Shown here: positions 27,383-36,718 of the stretch, one piece after another
How positions within the stretch are numbered: the stretch's first letter is position 1
Layout: every line of letters begins with the position of its first letter
Source: Pseudomonas putida
Lineage (GTDB): Bacteria > Pseudomonadota > Gammaproteobacteria > Pseudomonadales > Pseudomonadaceae
Length of the DNA stretch: 64,000 nucleotides
Assembly (NCBI GenBank): GCA_041071465.1
Contig: CP163498.1
Location: 2,253,501-2,317,500, forward strand
Direction of reading: 5' to 3'
Notes under the pieces: model-generated
What the model was told of the DNA's origin: nothing
Seen by the model: only the letters and a program-made list of their open reading frames with translations
Database searches by the model: none
Program-made: the position numbers and the translations under genes

Positions 27383-29323
27383 ATGACTGAAGACGCAGAG
27401 CGCTGGAAAGAAAAATACCTGAAAAGCATCGAGCAGCAAGAAAGGCTCGAACGCCGTTGGGATGCCCGTCTTGACTTGCTGCGTCGCGGCCTGGTGCGTA
27501 GCACCCTGGCTGCCGAAGGCAGTGACAAGATCGTCGATGAGTGCATGAAGGAAATGCGCGATGTCATCCGCAGCGACAATATGGACGCCGGCCTTGCCGG
27601 GTTGATTCCGCGCCTTGAAAAAGCGGTGTTGGACTCCGAACAGCGTCGCGAAACCCGCATGAACCAAGTCAGCGATGCGCTGACCGCACTGGTTGGCCAA
27701 CTGCAAGGCTTACCGCTGCCCAGCGATATCTCGCGGCCATTGAAAAAACTGGCGAAGAAGCTCGACGGCGGGGTTGCCCAGTCACGCGAGCTGCCGCCGC
27801 TGCTGGGCGAGTTGAGCGGCCTGCAGGGGCGCGCGCTGTCGGCCTTGGGCAAACCCGGCGAAGACGCCCGGCCAGGTTTTCTGCAGCGTTTGTTCGGCAG
27901 CCGCGAAGAAGACGCACAGGCGGAGGCAGCGCTTGCGCCGGTGGCGCAGCCAGCGGCCGAGGCCCAGCCCCAGGCAGCGGGGAGCATCGCACTCTTGCCG
28001 CCCGATGACGTCGACGCGCTACAACCGTTGCCGGGCCCTGCTGCCTCCTGCGCCGAAGTGACTGACGCGCCCGAGGCTGAGCTGGAGGTTTCTGGCCCGG
28101 CGCTGATCGAGTCGGTCGAAACGCAGCCCGCCTCGTTGCCGCAAATGCCACAGGATGAAGCACCAGTGGCAGAAGCTGCCGCCAGCGAGCCGCTGGCTGA
28201 GGCAGAGCCACTACAGGCTCTGGAAGAAACCTTCGGTGAAGACGGCCCCTATGCCCTGCCCTATGCGGTGGAGCCGCCTTACAGCCAGGTTGCCGCGCAC
28301 ATCGAGCAAACCCTGATCGGCCTGCTCGATGACCTCAGCCTGCCCGAGCGGCACAAGGCCCAGGCGTTGGAAATGCGCGAGCGGGTCGCCCGCGGCTTGA
28401 ACTGGTATGAGCTGATCCCGGTACTGGATGATCTGGCGGTGCTCATGCTGGCGATTACCGACAGCGGCCAGCACGAATTTGAAACCTACCTGCAGCAGCT
28501 CAACGAACGCCTGGAAGGTTTCCAGAGCCACTTGCATGAGGCCAGCGCCGGCCATGCCGACAACAGCAGTGCGGCCCGCGAGCTGGATAGCCAACTGCGC
28601 GAGCACGTCGATGGCCTGCAGAGCAGCGTGCAAGGCGCCGCCGACGTAGACAGCCTCAAGCACATCCTGGAAAACCGCCTGGAAGGCTTGCTGGTGACCA
28701 TGGACGAGCACAAGCATGAGCGTGATCGCCGTGAGCAAGAGCTGGCTGGCCGTCTGAAAGGCCTGTCGGAGCGGGTGGCGAACATGGAGCACGAGGCGCT
28801 TGGCTATCGCGAGCATCTGGAGGAGCAGCGCCAGAAAGCCCTGCTCGACCCGCTCACTGGCCTGCCCAACCGTGCCGCCTGGAGCGAGCGAGTCGAACGC
28901 GAAATGCTCGACTGGCAAGAAAACGGTGGCCATCTGGCGATGGCAATTCTCGATCTTGACCATTTCAAACGCATCAATGACAGCTATGGGCACCTGGCTG
29001 GAGACAAGGTCCTCAAGATCGTTGCCGACCAGTTGCGCAAGCGCCTGCGTGTTCGTGATTTCATCGCCCGTTTTGGCGGCGAAGAGTTCGTCTTGCTGCT
29101 ACCGCAGACCCCGCCGGCGGCCGCCGCACAGGTGGCCGAGCTGCTGCGTGCCACCGTCGAGGCCTGCCCATTTCACTTCAAGGGTGAACGGGTGGTGATC
29201 ACTACCTCCATCGGTCTGGGCGCATTCCGTCCTGGGGAGCGCAGCGACCAAGTGCTCAAGCGCGCCGATGCCGCGTTGTACCGGGCCAAGGAGCATGGGC
29301 GCAATCGCGTCGAACAAGGTTAG
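27383..29323 (+). CDS. Diguanylate cyclase (GGDEF) with coiled-coil N-terminal region
   Basis: Makes cyclic di-GMP from two GTP. About 646 aa from ATG 27383 (MTEDAERWKEKY); a TTG at 27356, overlapping the previous stop, is possible. There is no membrane segment, so it is cytoplasmic. The N-terminal 480 residues are helical with an acidic, Ala/Pro-rich linker near 190-300. The GGDEF domain begins LLDPLTGLPNRAAW; active site GGEEF at 565-569, with the inhibitory RxxD site RVRD at 556-559, exactly five residues upstream. It should be active and product-inhibited. The signal sensed is unknown. Confidence 0.92.
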   Translation: MTEDAERWKEKYLKSIEQQERLERRWDARLDLLRRGLVRSTLAAEGSDKIVDECMKEMRDVIRSDNMDAGLAGLIPRLEKAVLDSEQRRETRMNQVSDALTALVGQLQGLPLPSDISRPLKKLAKKLDGGVAQSRELPPLLGELSGLQGRALSALGKPGEDARPGFLQRLFGSREEDAQAEAALAPVAQPAAEAQPQAAGSIALLPPDDVDALQPLPGPAASCAEVTDAPEAELEVSGPALIESVETQPASLPQMPQDEAPVAEAAASEPLAEAEPLQALEETFGEDGPYALPYAVEPPYSQVAAHIEQTLIGLLDDLSLPERHKAQALEMRERVARGLNWYELIPVLDDLAVLMLAITDSGQHEFETYLQQLNERLEGFQSHLHEASAGHADNSSAARELDSQLREHVDGLQSSVQGAADVDSLKHILENRLEGLLVTMDEHKHERDRREQELAGRLKGLSERVANMEHEALGYREHLEEQRQKALLDPLTGLPNRAAWSERVEREMLDWQENGGHLAMAILDLDHFKRINDSYGHLAGDKVLKIVADQLRKRLRVRDFIARFGGEEFVLLLPQTPPAAAAQVAELLRATVEACPFHFKGERVVITTSIGLGAFRPGERSDQVLKRADAALYRAKEHGRNRVEQG

Positions 29324-29401
29324 CCAGTCACGTCGATCCACGGCAGGCGCAGCTGTGGGGAGCACGTTATACTGTAGCGCTCATACGCTGAGGCCACTGA
29401 C

Positions 29402-30190
29402 GTGCTTTCCACGCTTAAAAAAACCCTGATTTCCTTTTTGTTGTTGTCTGTCGCCGGTTGCTCGACGGGCCTGCGCATCGACCGCAGCCACCCTTCAGCC
29501 AATCAGGACAACCGCATCCAGTTCGTTGTCCTGCACTACACCAATGCTTCGCTGGAGCGTTCTCTGGCGTTGCTTACCCACGGTGAGGTCAGCAGCCATT
29601 ACTTGATCGGCGATGGCCCGGCGACGGTGTATCAACTGGTGGATGAAAACCGTCGTGCCTGGCATGCCGGTGATAGCCAGTGGCAGGGGCGCACCTGGCT
29701 GAATTCCTCGTCCATCGGTATCGAGATCGTCAACCCGGGCTTCACCGACACCCCGAACGGCCGTGTCTGGCACCCTTACAGCGAGGCGCAGGTCCAGTCG
29801 TTGATCGCGCTGCTCAAGGACATCGTCAAACGCAATAACATCGAACCCCGCCATATCATCGGCCACAGCGACATCGCCCCGCTGCGCAAGCTGGACCCAG
29901 GGCCATTGTTCCCGTGGAAGCGCCTGGCCGACGCCGGGCTGGGTATCTGGCCGGATGCCAACGCGGTTGCACGGCAGCAGGCCTACTTCAGTGTCAACCC
30001 GCCAAGCGTTGGCTGGTACCAGCAGGAACTGGCACGTTTTGGCTATCAAGTCGAACAGACCGGCGTGCTGGATGTCGCTACACGCCATGTGATCGCTGCC
30101 TTCCAGATGCGCTTCCGCCCGCAGCGCTTCGACGGCATGCCGGATGCGCAGACAGCCGCGATGCTGCAGGTGCTCAACCGGATGCGCTAA
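29402..30190 (+). CDS. N-acetylmuramoyl-L-alanine amidase lipoprotein (AmiD/AmpDh2-like)
   Basis: Cleaves the amide bond between muramic acid and stem peptide, acting in the periplasm. 262 aa from GTG 29402. Lipobox SVAGC gives Cys20 as the lipidated residue, so it is anchored in a membrane. An Amidase_2 domain has zinc ligands in QFVVLHYTNAS, in IIGHSDIAPLRKLDPGPLFPW (His and Asp), and the WHAGDSQW motif. A C-terminal peptidoglycan-binding domain follows (about 200-262, QTGVLDVATRHVIAAFQMRF). P. aeruginosa AmpDh2 has the same layout. It sits between the GGDEF and EAL genes. Confidence 0.92.
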   Translation: MLSTLKKTLISFLLLSVAGCSTGLRIDRSHPSANQDNRIQFVVLHYTNASLERSLALLTHGEVSSHYLIGDGPATVYQLVDENRRAWHAGDSQWQGRTWLNSSSIGIEIVNPGFTDTPNGRVWHPYSEAQVQSLIALLKDIVKRNNIEPRHIIGHSDIAPLRKLDPGPLFPWKRLADAGLGIWPDANAVARQQAYFSVNPPSVGWYQQELARFGYQVEQTGVLDVATRHVIAAFQMRFRPQRFDGMPDAQTAAMLQVLNRMR

Positions 30191-30268
30191 GCCTGTGTAG
30201 CCCGCAGCGAAGCGCCAAACGGTGCGGGTGATTCTCGATTCAGTTGCTATACCTTAGTTATCAACTGG

Positions 30269-31876
30269 ATGCCTTTGATGTCAGCACTCATCGCCTTGCT
30301 GCGCCAAATTTTTTACCGCCCCTGGATGCTGGCCACCTTGGCAGCGTTGGCCAGCGCTGCGTTATTGCTCTCTGCCAGCATCGGCATTGCCCTGCAACAA
30401 ATGAAGCAAAGCGAAAGCGAACAGATGAACGCCCAGGGCGAGCGTTTTCTGGATCGCCTCGAACAGGTGTTCGGCCAGTTGCGCGAAGGGGTCGACCTGC
30501 TGCAGGCCCAGCCATTGCGCGGCTGCAGCCCGGCGATGCTGGCAGCCTTGCAGCAGGTTGGCCTGAGCTCGCGGTTCATCTATGAAGCGGCCTATGTGGA
30601 TGGCGACGTTGCCTGCTCCAACCGCGGTGACGAGCGCGCGTTCGTTCCCTTGCGGGCGCCGGATATCCAGGGCCCGACGTACAGCTACTGGCTTAACACC
30701 ACCACCGAGCCGAACGAGAACCTGGCAGCACTGATGCTGGGCCGTGGCAAGTTTCTGGTTTCCACCTCGCGTGGTCACTTGACCGATGTGGTCGACCTGC
30801 CCCCAGGCGGCAGCCTGGTGGTGGTGCTGGACAATGGCGCGCGGGCCATCCCCGTGCTCGGCCCGCCACAGGTATGGCCACCACCCTCGGCCTGGTCAAC
30901 CAGCCACAAATCGCTGTTGGAGCTCAGTGATCGGCTGATCTACCGAATGCCGACCAAGTCACCGGATTATCAGCTTGTACTGATCGCGCCGCGGGCCAGC
31001 CTGCCGCTGAGGATGAACGGCATGCTCTGGTTGCTGTTCCCCGGCAGCGTGCTGGCGGCCTGCTGCATCGGTTGGCTGGTATTGCAGTTGATCCTGCAAC
31101 GGCGGTCGATGAGTTCGGAGTTGCAGAATGCCTTGCGCCGTGGAGAGTTGCAGGTGCTGTACCAGCCAATCATCGAGCTCGACAGCCGGCGTTGCGTTGG
31201 GGCCGAAGCCTTGGTGCGCTGGCGCCGTCCGGACGGCACGCTGACCAGCCCGGACCTGTTCATTCCGTTGGCGGAGAATACCGGGCAGATTCGCCAGATC
31301 ACCGACTTTGTCCTGCAACGTGTACTTGAACAATTAGGGCAGTTGCTGCGCTCGCACCCCAAGCTGTACATATCGGTAAACCTGGCGGCCTGCGATGTGA
31401 TGGTGCCTCGTATCGGCCGGGTGGCGGCGCGCTTGCTGGCGTTGCATCGCGTGGCACCCAGCCAGATCGCCTTCGAGGTAACCGAGCGCGGCCTGATCGA
31501 CGTGGTGGTGGCCCGCGACAACCTGCAGGCGCTGCGCGCCGTGGGGCATCAAGTGCTGATCGACGATTTTGGTACCGGCTATTGCAGCCTTGCCTACTTG
31601 CAGACCCTGCCAGTGGACTGCCTGAAAATCGACAAGGCGTTTATTGATGCCCTGGGCCATGATGCCGCCAGTAGCGGCGTGGCTCCGCATATCATCCGCA
31701 TGGCCCATGACCTGCACCTACGGGTGATTGCCGAAGGTATCGAGTTCGAGGACCAGGCGGTGCTACTGAACAGTGAGGGAGTCAATTACGGCCAAGGCTG
31801 GCTGTTTGCCCGGCCACTGAACGCCCGTCAATTTGCCGAGCTGGTGACCCGCGGGCACCTGCCACGTCGGGTTTAG
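30269..31876 (+). CDS. CSS-motif EAL-domain c-di-GMP phosphodiesterase (membrane)
   Basis: 535 aa. Two membrane helices (about 17-37 and 250-272) bracket a periplasmic CSS domain with the two conserved cysteines in LRGCSPAM and VACSNRG. A cytoplasmic EAL domain follows: QPIIELDSRRCVGAEALVRW, substrate/metal residues in SVNLAACDV, EVTERG, DDFGTGYCSLAYLQTLP and KIDKAFID. Catalytic residues look complete, so it should hydrolyse c-di-GMP. In E. coli PdeC, the CSS cysteines form a DsbA-dependent disulfide that keeps the enzyme off; dsbA lies 4 kb upstream here. Its stop is 14 bases from the convergent kinB. Confidence 0.92.
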   Translation: MPLMSALIALLRQIFYRPWMLATLAALASAALLLSASIGIALQQMKQSESEQMNAQGERFLDRLEQVFGQLREGVDLLQAQPLRGCSPAMLAALQQVGLSSRFIYEAAYVDGDVACSNRGDERAFVPLRAPDIQGPTYSYWLNTTTEPNENLAALMLGRGKFLVSTSRGHLTDVVDLPPGGSLVVVLDNGARAIPVLGPPQVWPPPSAWSTSHKSLLELSDRLIYRMPTKSPDYQLVLIAPRASLPLRMNGMLWLLFPGSVLAACCIGWLVLQLILQRRSMSSELQNALRRGELQVLYQPIIELDSRRCVGAEALVRWRRPDGTLTSPDLFIPLAENTGQIRQITDFVLQRVLEQLGQLLRSHPKLYISVNLAACDVMVPRIGRVAARLLALHRVAPSQIAFEVTERGLIDVVVARDNLQALRAVGHQVLIDDFGTGYCSLAYLQTLPVDCLKIDKAFIDALGHDAASSGVAPHIIRMAHDLHLRVIAEGIEFEDQAVLLNSEGVNYGQGWLFARPLNARQFAELVTRGHLPRRV

Positions 31877-31890
31877 GCGCATTACAGCAT

Positions 31891-33672
31891 TCATACCGGC
31901 AATGCCATGTAGAACTGGGTCCCTTGCCCTGGCCGTGAAAATACGCCCATGCGCCCGCCGTGCAGTTGCACGATCTCTTTGCACAACGCCAGCCCCAGCC
32001 CTGCGCCACCTTTCTTGCGGCCTACCTGCACGAAAGGCTCGAAGATGCGCCCTTGCTGCCCATAGGCAATGCCCTCACCGTTGTCCTCGATGCTGATGAT
32101 CACCCGCTCCGCATGTCGCCTGGCATGCAGGCGGATGCGCCCGCCGTTGGCGGTATGGCGGATGGCATTGTGCAGCAGGTTGTCCAGCACCCGGTCCAGC
32201 TGGGCGACGTCGGCCTGAATGCGCGGTAGTGGCGCTTCCAGCTCCTTGAGCAACTCGATCTGCTTTTGCTGCGCCTGCTCGGCAAAGCGCAGCTGCGCAC
32301 GCTCCAGCAGTTCGTCGAGGGCGCAGGGGGCCAGCTCGAGCTTTTGCAGCCCGCTCTGGTATCGGGAGAAGTTGAGCAGGTCGTTGATCAACTGGGTCAG
32401 GCGCTGCATTTCTTCGCCGATGGTTTCCAGCAGGTCGTTCTCGCGTGCATCGGGCGGGAACTTGACCCGCTCGCGCAGCAGGCCGAAGGCCATGTGCATG
32501 CCGGTCACTGGGGTACGCAGTTCGTGGGAGGCGCGCAGCACGAACTCGCTGCGCACGCGCTCGAAGGCTCGTTGCTCGGTCACATCGTGCAGCACCATCA
32601 CCGCGCCGAGGATGGGCCCCTGCGGGTGACTGACGGGGGTCAAGCTGTAGGTGAGCAGGCGTGTTTCTTCATCGACTTCGATGTTCAGGTCGTCCGGTTG
32701 ACGGTCTAGGCTACCTCCGCGCAGTACCTGGCGCAGCTGTTGCTCAAGCTCTGGTCGCTGCAGGGCGTTGGCCAGGCCGCTGCCCACGCGGCTGTCGCTC
32801 CAGCCGAGCTGGCGTTGCGCCACGGGGTTGAGGTGCTCAAGGCGACCCTGGCGGTCGATGATCAGCAGGCCATCGTCGATGCTGTCGAGCACAGCCTGCA
32901 AGCGCTGCTGACCGGCCAGCAGCTCGTCAACGTTGGTGGCCTGGTGTTTGCGCAAGGCATCGGCCATCAGGCCAAAGCGGCGAGTCAGCTGGTTCAGCTC
33001 GGTCGCCTGGGTGACCGGCAAGGTGACGTCGAAATTGCCTTTGCCCAGTTGGTCGGCCGCTTTGGCCAAGGCTTCGATAGGCTGGCCAAAACGCCGGGCG
33101 ATGTTGTGTGCGGTGATGAAGCCGAGCACCAGTACCACCAGACCCATCAGGCCGAGTACACCACTGACCAGCAGGGCGCGGTCACGGGTGTGCTCCTCGC
33201 TGCGGGTGATCAGGTCCAAGGCCTGCTTGTGGGCATCGATCAGGTCGGTTCGCACCTGGTTGAACGCGGCGCCCAGCGGTTGATCGACTCCCATGCTGCG
33301 GGCGGGTGCGGCGCTATCGCGATAGGCCTGGAGAAAAGCTTGGTAATTGCTGCTGGCCTTGCTGAAACCGGTGCGCTCACCGCCTTGTTCCAGCCCTTGG
33401 TTGAGCAGGGCCTGGAAGTTTTCCTGCAGCAGCCGCAGGTTATCCGGGGCGGTTTCTTCATCAAGAATGAGGGTCAGCTGTTCGCCCAGGTTCTGGCGCA
33501 ATTTCAGCCCCACTTCCAGGGCATGGGTGGTTTCGCGCACCAACTGCTGTTGCACGGCGGCCATCTGCAGCACGCTGACCAGGCCCAGCAGCAGGCCCAG
33601 CAACGCCACGGTCACCAGCGCCGAGATGCTGAGGAAAAGCCGCGTGCGCAGCTTCATGGGCGGCCACTTCAC
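31891..33672 (-). CDS. kinB: Sensor histidine kinase KinB
   Basis: Membrane kinase/phosphatase partner of AlgB. 593 aa: helix at about 12-35, periplasmic helical domain to about 165, second helix 168-188, HAMP, PAS domain (about 255-360), then the catalytic core with H-box ASHELRTPVTG (His383), N-box LDNLLHNAIRHTANG and G-boxes DNGEGIAYG and GGAGLGLALCKEIV. The GTG at 33672 overlaps the algB stop (GTGA), giving coupling; an ATG at 33657 (MKLRTRLFLS) is the alternative. In P. aeruginosa KinB dephosphorylates AlgB and restrains alginate. Confidence 0.93.
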   Translation of the reverse strand: MKWPPMKLRTRLFLSISALVTVALLGLLLGLVSVLQMAAVQQQLVRETTHALEVGLKLRQNLGEQLTLILDEETAPDNLRLLQENFQALLNQGLEQGGERTGFSKASSNYQAFLQAYRDSAAPARSMGVDQPLGAAFNQVRTDLIDAHKQALDLITRSEEHTRDRALLVSGVLGLMGLVVLVLGFITAHNIARRFGQPIEALAKAADQLGKGNFDVTLPVTQATELNQLTRRFGLMADALRKHQATNVDELLAGQQRLQAVLDSIDDGLLIIDRQGRLEHLNPVAQRQLGWSDSRVGSGLANALQRPELEQQLRQVLRGGSLDRQPDDLNIEVDEETRLLTYSLTPVSHPQGPILGAVMVLHDVTEQRAFERVRSEFVLRASHELRTPVTGMHMAFGLLRERVKFPPDARENDLLETIGEEMQRLTQLINDLLNFSRYQSGLQKLELAPCALDELLERAQLRFAEQAQQKQIELLKELEAPLPRIQADVAQLDRVLDNLLHNAIRHTANGGRIRLHARRHAERVIISIEDNGEGIAYGQQGRIFEPFVQVGRKKGGAGLGLALCKEIVQLHGGRMGVFSRPGQGTQFYMALPV

Positions 33673-35015
33673 AGGTTGTACTGCTTGCGCTTGCGGTACA
33701 GGGTGGAGGCATCGATGCCCAAGGTCTTGGCCGCTTGGTCGAGGGTATCGCTGGCGGCCAGCACGGCACCGATATGCGCGCGCTCCAGCTCATCCAGGCT
33801 AAGCGCGGCACCCACGCGTGGCGCATTGCCGGTGGGTTGCTCACCCATGCCCAGGTGGCTGATTTCCACACGCTCCTGTGGGCAGATGATGCTGGCCCGT
33901 TCCACGACGTTGCGCAGTTCGCGAATGTTGCCGGGCCAGCGATAGTTGAGCAGCGCAGCGCGCGCCTCGTCACTGAAACCGCGGGCGGGGCGAGAGTATT
34001 CCTTGACGAAGCGGGCGAGAAAGCGGTCGGCCAGGGTGAGGATGTCTTCACTGCGTTCGCGCAGCGGCGGCAGGTGCAGGGTGATGACGTTCAGGCGATA
34101 CAGCAGGTCTTCGCGGAAGCGGCTTTCGCGCACCATCTCTTCGAGGTTGAGGTTGGTGGCGGCCAAAATGCGCACATCGGCACGTCGGGTAACCGGGTCG
34201 CCGACGCGTTCGTATTCCTTGTCCTGGATGAAGCGCAGCAGTTTGGGCTGCAAGGTCAACGGGAAATCGCCGATTTCGTCGAGGAACAGCGTGCCGCCGT
34301 CCGCTTGGCTGACCCGCCCAAGGGTGCTTTCGCTGGCTCCGGTGAAGGCGCCACGGGTATGGCCGAACAGCTCGCTTTCCATCAGCTCGGCGTTGAGCGA
34401 CGGGCAGTTGATGGTCACGCAGGCTTTGCGCGCGCGCTTGCTCCAGCCATGGATGGCCCGTGCCAGCTCGCCCTTGCCGGTACCGGACTCGCCAAGGATG
34501 AGGATGTTGGCGTCGGTGGTGGCGACCTGGCGGGCGGTTTCCAGCACCGCCATCATGGCCGGGCTGTGAGAGTCGAGGCCGTCCTTGGGTTTGCGAATTT
34601 CACCTTCCAACGCCTCCAGGCGGGCAGAAAGCTGGCGCACTTCCAGTTGCTTGGCGGTGGCCAGGCGCAACTGGTCGGGGCTGCACGGCTTGACCAGGTA
34701 GTCGGCCGCGCCGGCCTGGATGGCGTCTACCGCTGTATCGATCGCCGAGTGTGCGGTAACGATCACCACTCGCATCCACGGGGCCTGGATACGCATCTGC
34801 GCCAGCACGTCCAGGCCATTGTCTTCACCCAGGCGCAAATCGAGGAAGCACAGGTCGAACACCTGGCGCTGCAGCAGGCTTTCGGCCTGGGCCGCGCTGT
34901 TGGCCGTGGCCACGCTGTAGCCCTCGTCCTCCAGGCAGTAGCGGAAGGTGCGCAGGATCGCGGACTCGTCATCCACCAGCAGAATGCGGCCTTGGTTGTC
35001 CTGGGCTGATTCCAT
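33669..35015 (-). CDS. algB: Sigma-54-type response regulator AlgB (NtrC family)
   Basis: 448 aa: receiver domain with phospho-acceptor D59 (LCFLDLRLG), AAA+ domain with Walker A GESGTGKGELARAIHGW, the sigma-54-contacting GAFTGA loop, LFLDEIGDFPLTLQPKLLRF (Walker B), and a Fis-type helix-turn-helix (LDQAAKTLGIDASTLYRKRK). AGGAG-like sequence precedes the ATG at 35015. In P. aeruginosa AlgB activates alginate genes and links density/light cues to group behaviour. Here it is divergent from a gene with a sigma-54 promoter (see 35173). Confidence 0.94.
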   Translation of the reverse strand: MESAQDNQGRILLVDDESAILRTFRYCLEDEGYSVATANSAAQAESLLQRQVFDLCFLDLRLGEDNGLDVLAQMRIQAPWMRVVIVTAHSAIDTAVDAIQAGAADYLVKPCSPDQLRLATAKQLEVRQLSARLEALEGEIRKPKDGLDSHSPAMMAVLETARQVATTDANILILGESGTGKGELARAIHGWSKRARKACVTINCPSLNAELMESELFGHTRGAFTGASESTLGRVSQADGGTLFLDEIGDFPLTLQPKLLRFIQDKEYERVGDPVTRRADVRILAATNLNLEEMVRESRFREDLLYRLNVITLHLPPLRERSEDILTLADRFLARFVKEYSRPARGFSDEARAALLNYRWPGNIRELRNVVERASIICPQERVEISHLGMGEQPTGNAPRVGAALSLDELERAHIGAVLAASDTLDQAAKTLGIDASTLYRKRKQYNL

Positions 35016-35172
35016 TTCCTGCGCTCCTTTGGGATAGATCGTTATTTAGTGTGGGAAAAATCGGGCAAGTTGCATGGTCAATTCTGAAGGATTCTGTCCT
35101 TTGCATGCTAGCCAATGGCCAAAGGATGCCTGCAACCCGTGATTTTCCAATGCTTTGCTTAGAGGCACGCGC

Positions 35173-35187
35173 TGGCACATTGGTTGC
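35173..35187 (+). promoter_or_regulatory. Sigma-54 (-24/-12) promoter facing the BON-domain gene
   Basis: TGGCAC-N5-TTGC with GG at 35174-35175 and GC at 35186-35187, the exact 12-base register of RpoN promoters, 38 bases before the ATG at 35225. An inverted repeat AAGGA-TTCTG-TCCTT at 35087-35101, about 80 bases upstream, is a candidate activator site. Confidence 0.8.
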
Positions 35188-35224
35188 GAAGTTTTTTAGA
35201 TTTTGCCAAGAAGGAGGCACTGCC

Positions 35225-36046
35225 ATGCCCTTTTCCCTGCGTACAGCCGTGTTGGCAGCCACCCTGCTGCCAGCCTTTACCCCTGCATTCGCCGACCCTG
35301 TGCAGGACGCGCGCCTGGAAGGCGCCCTGCAAACCGCCCTGTCACTCAATCGCATGCTCGACCCGTTCCGTATCACGGTTGAAGTGGACGGCAAGCAGGC
35401 GCGTCTTTCCGGTGAAGTGGAGAACGAGGTCGAGCGGCAGCTGGCCGAGGATGTGGCACGGGCCACTCGGGGTATTGAACAGGTGGAGAACCAGCTGCGA
35501 GTCAATCCCCAACTGGTAGAGCGCCCGCTTGAATTGCGTGCCTACGCCCAGCGCCTGGAGGACGCCACCCTGGCTGCGGTGATACGTGCCCGTCTGCTGT
35601 GGAGCCGCACCACTGAGAAGGCGCCTATAGAAGTACAAAGCAGTGAAGGCGTGGTGACCTTGCGCGGCAAGGTCGACAGTGCCGAAGCCAAGGAGTTGGC
35701 GGGCGTGGTGGCGCGTACCACCGACGGCGTGCACCTGGTCAACAACCTGGTCAGCCTGGATACCGCCGCCATGGCCAAGGCCCGGGAAACACCGGTGGGG
35801 GCGCCAACTGGGCCGCAGCCGAGTGACAGCTGGATCATCGACAAGATCCAGAACAGCTATCGCTTCAGTCGCAACCTCGACGGCCTGAACCTGAAAGTGG
35901 CTAGCGAGGCAGGCATGGTAAGGCTGTCGGGCGAGGTGGTCAGCGCCGAGCAAAAAACCATCGCTGTGGAGATCGCCCGGCAGATCATCGGTGTGCGTGG
36001 GGTGGATGCTGACCTGCTCAAGGTGGCGATCAAGGTCGAAGGCTGA
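35225..36046 (+). CDS. Periplasmic BON-domain protein
   Basis: 273 aa with a signal peptide (MPFSLRTAVLAATLLPAFTPAFA) and three BON-like repeats, around residues 40-85 (FRITVEVDGKQARLSGEVEN), 118-160 (APIEVQSSEGVVTLRGKVD) and 195-270 (LNLKVASEAGMVRLSGEV). BON domains bind lipids/membranes and occur in OsmY-like stress proteins. AAGGAGG precedes the ATG 7 bases upstream. First gene after a sigma-54 promoter and divergent from algB, so it is a plausible AlgB target. Function otherwise unknown. Confidence 0.87.
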   Translation: MPFSLRTAVLAATLLPAFTPAFADPVQDARLEGALQTALSLNRMLDPFRITVEVDGKQARLSGEVENEVERQLAEDVARATRGIEQVENQLRVNPQLVERPLELRAYAQRLEDATLAAVIRARLLWSRTTEKAPIEVQSSEGVVTLRGKVDSAEAKELAGVVARTTDGVHLVNNLVSLDTAAMAKARETPVGAPTGPQPSDSWIIDKIQNSYRFSRNLDGLNLKVASEAGMVRLSGEVVSAEQKTIAVEIARQIIGVRGVDADLLKVAIKVEG

Positions 36047-36158
36047 TCGTGCAATTCGCACGACTGCACGGGCGGCATCGTGCAGGATACGTCCTTACTG
36101 CTTGCCTTGTTGTTATCTAACTAGTTGATTTAAAAGGATTTAATTTAATTTCGAAGGC

Positions 36159-36174
36159 TGGCATGCAGGCTGCA
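36159..36174 (+). promoter_or_regulatory. Second sigma-54 (-24/-12) promoter match
   Basis: CTGGCATG-N4-CTGC: GG at 36161-36162 and GC at 36173-36174, again exactly 12 bases apart, followed by A as in the consensus. It lies 47 bases before the ATG at 36221, preceded by an AT-rich tract (36118-36150) suited to activator-induced bending. Confidence 0.65.
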
Positions 36175-36220
36175 ATTACCTGTTCAGGTTTGAACAAAAA
36201 TTACAGCAGGAGGAGCCGGC

Positions 36221-36716
<496 letters not shown>

Positions 36717-36718
36717 AG

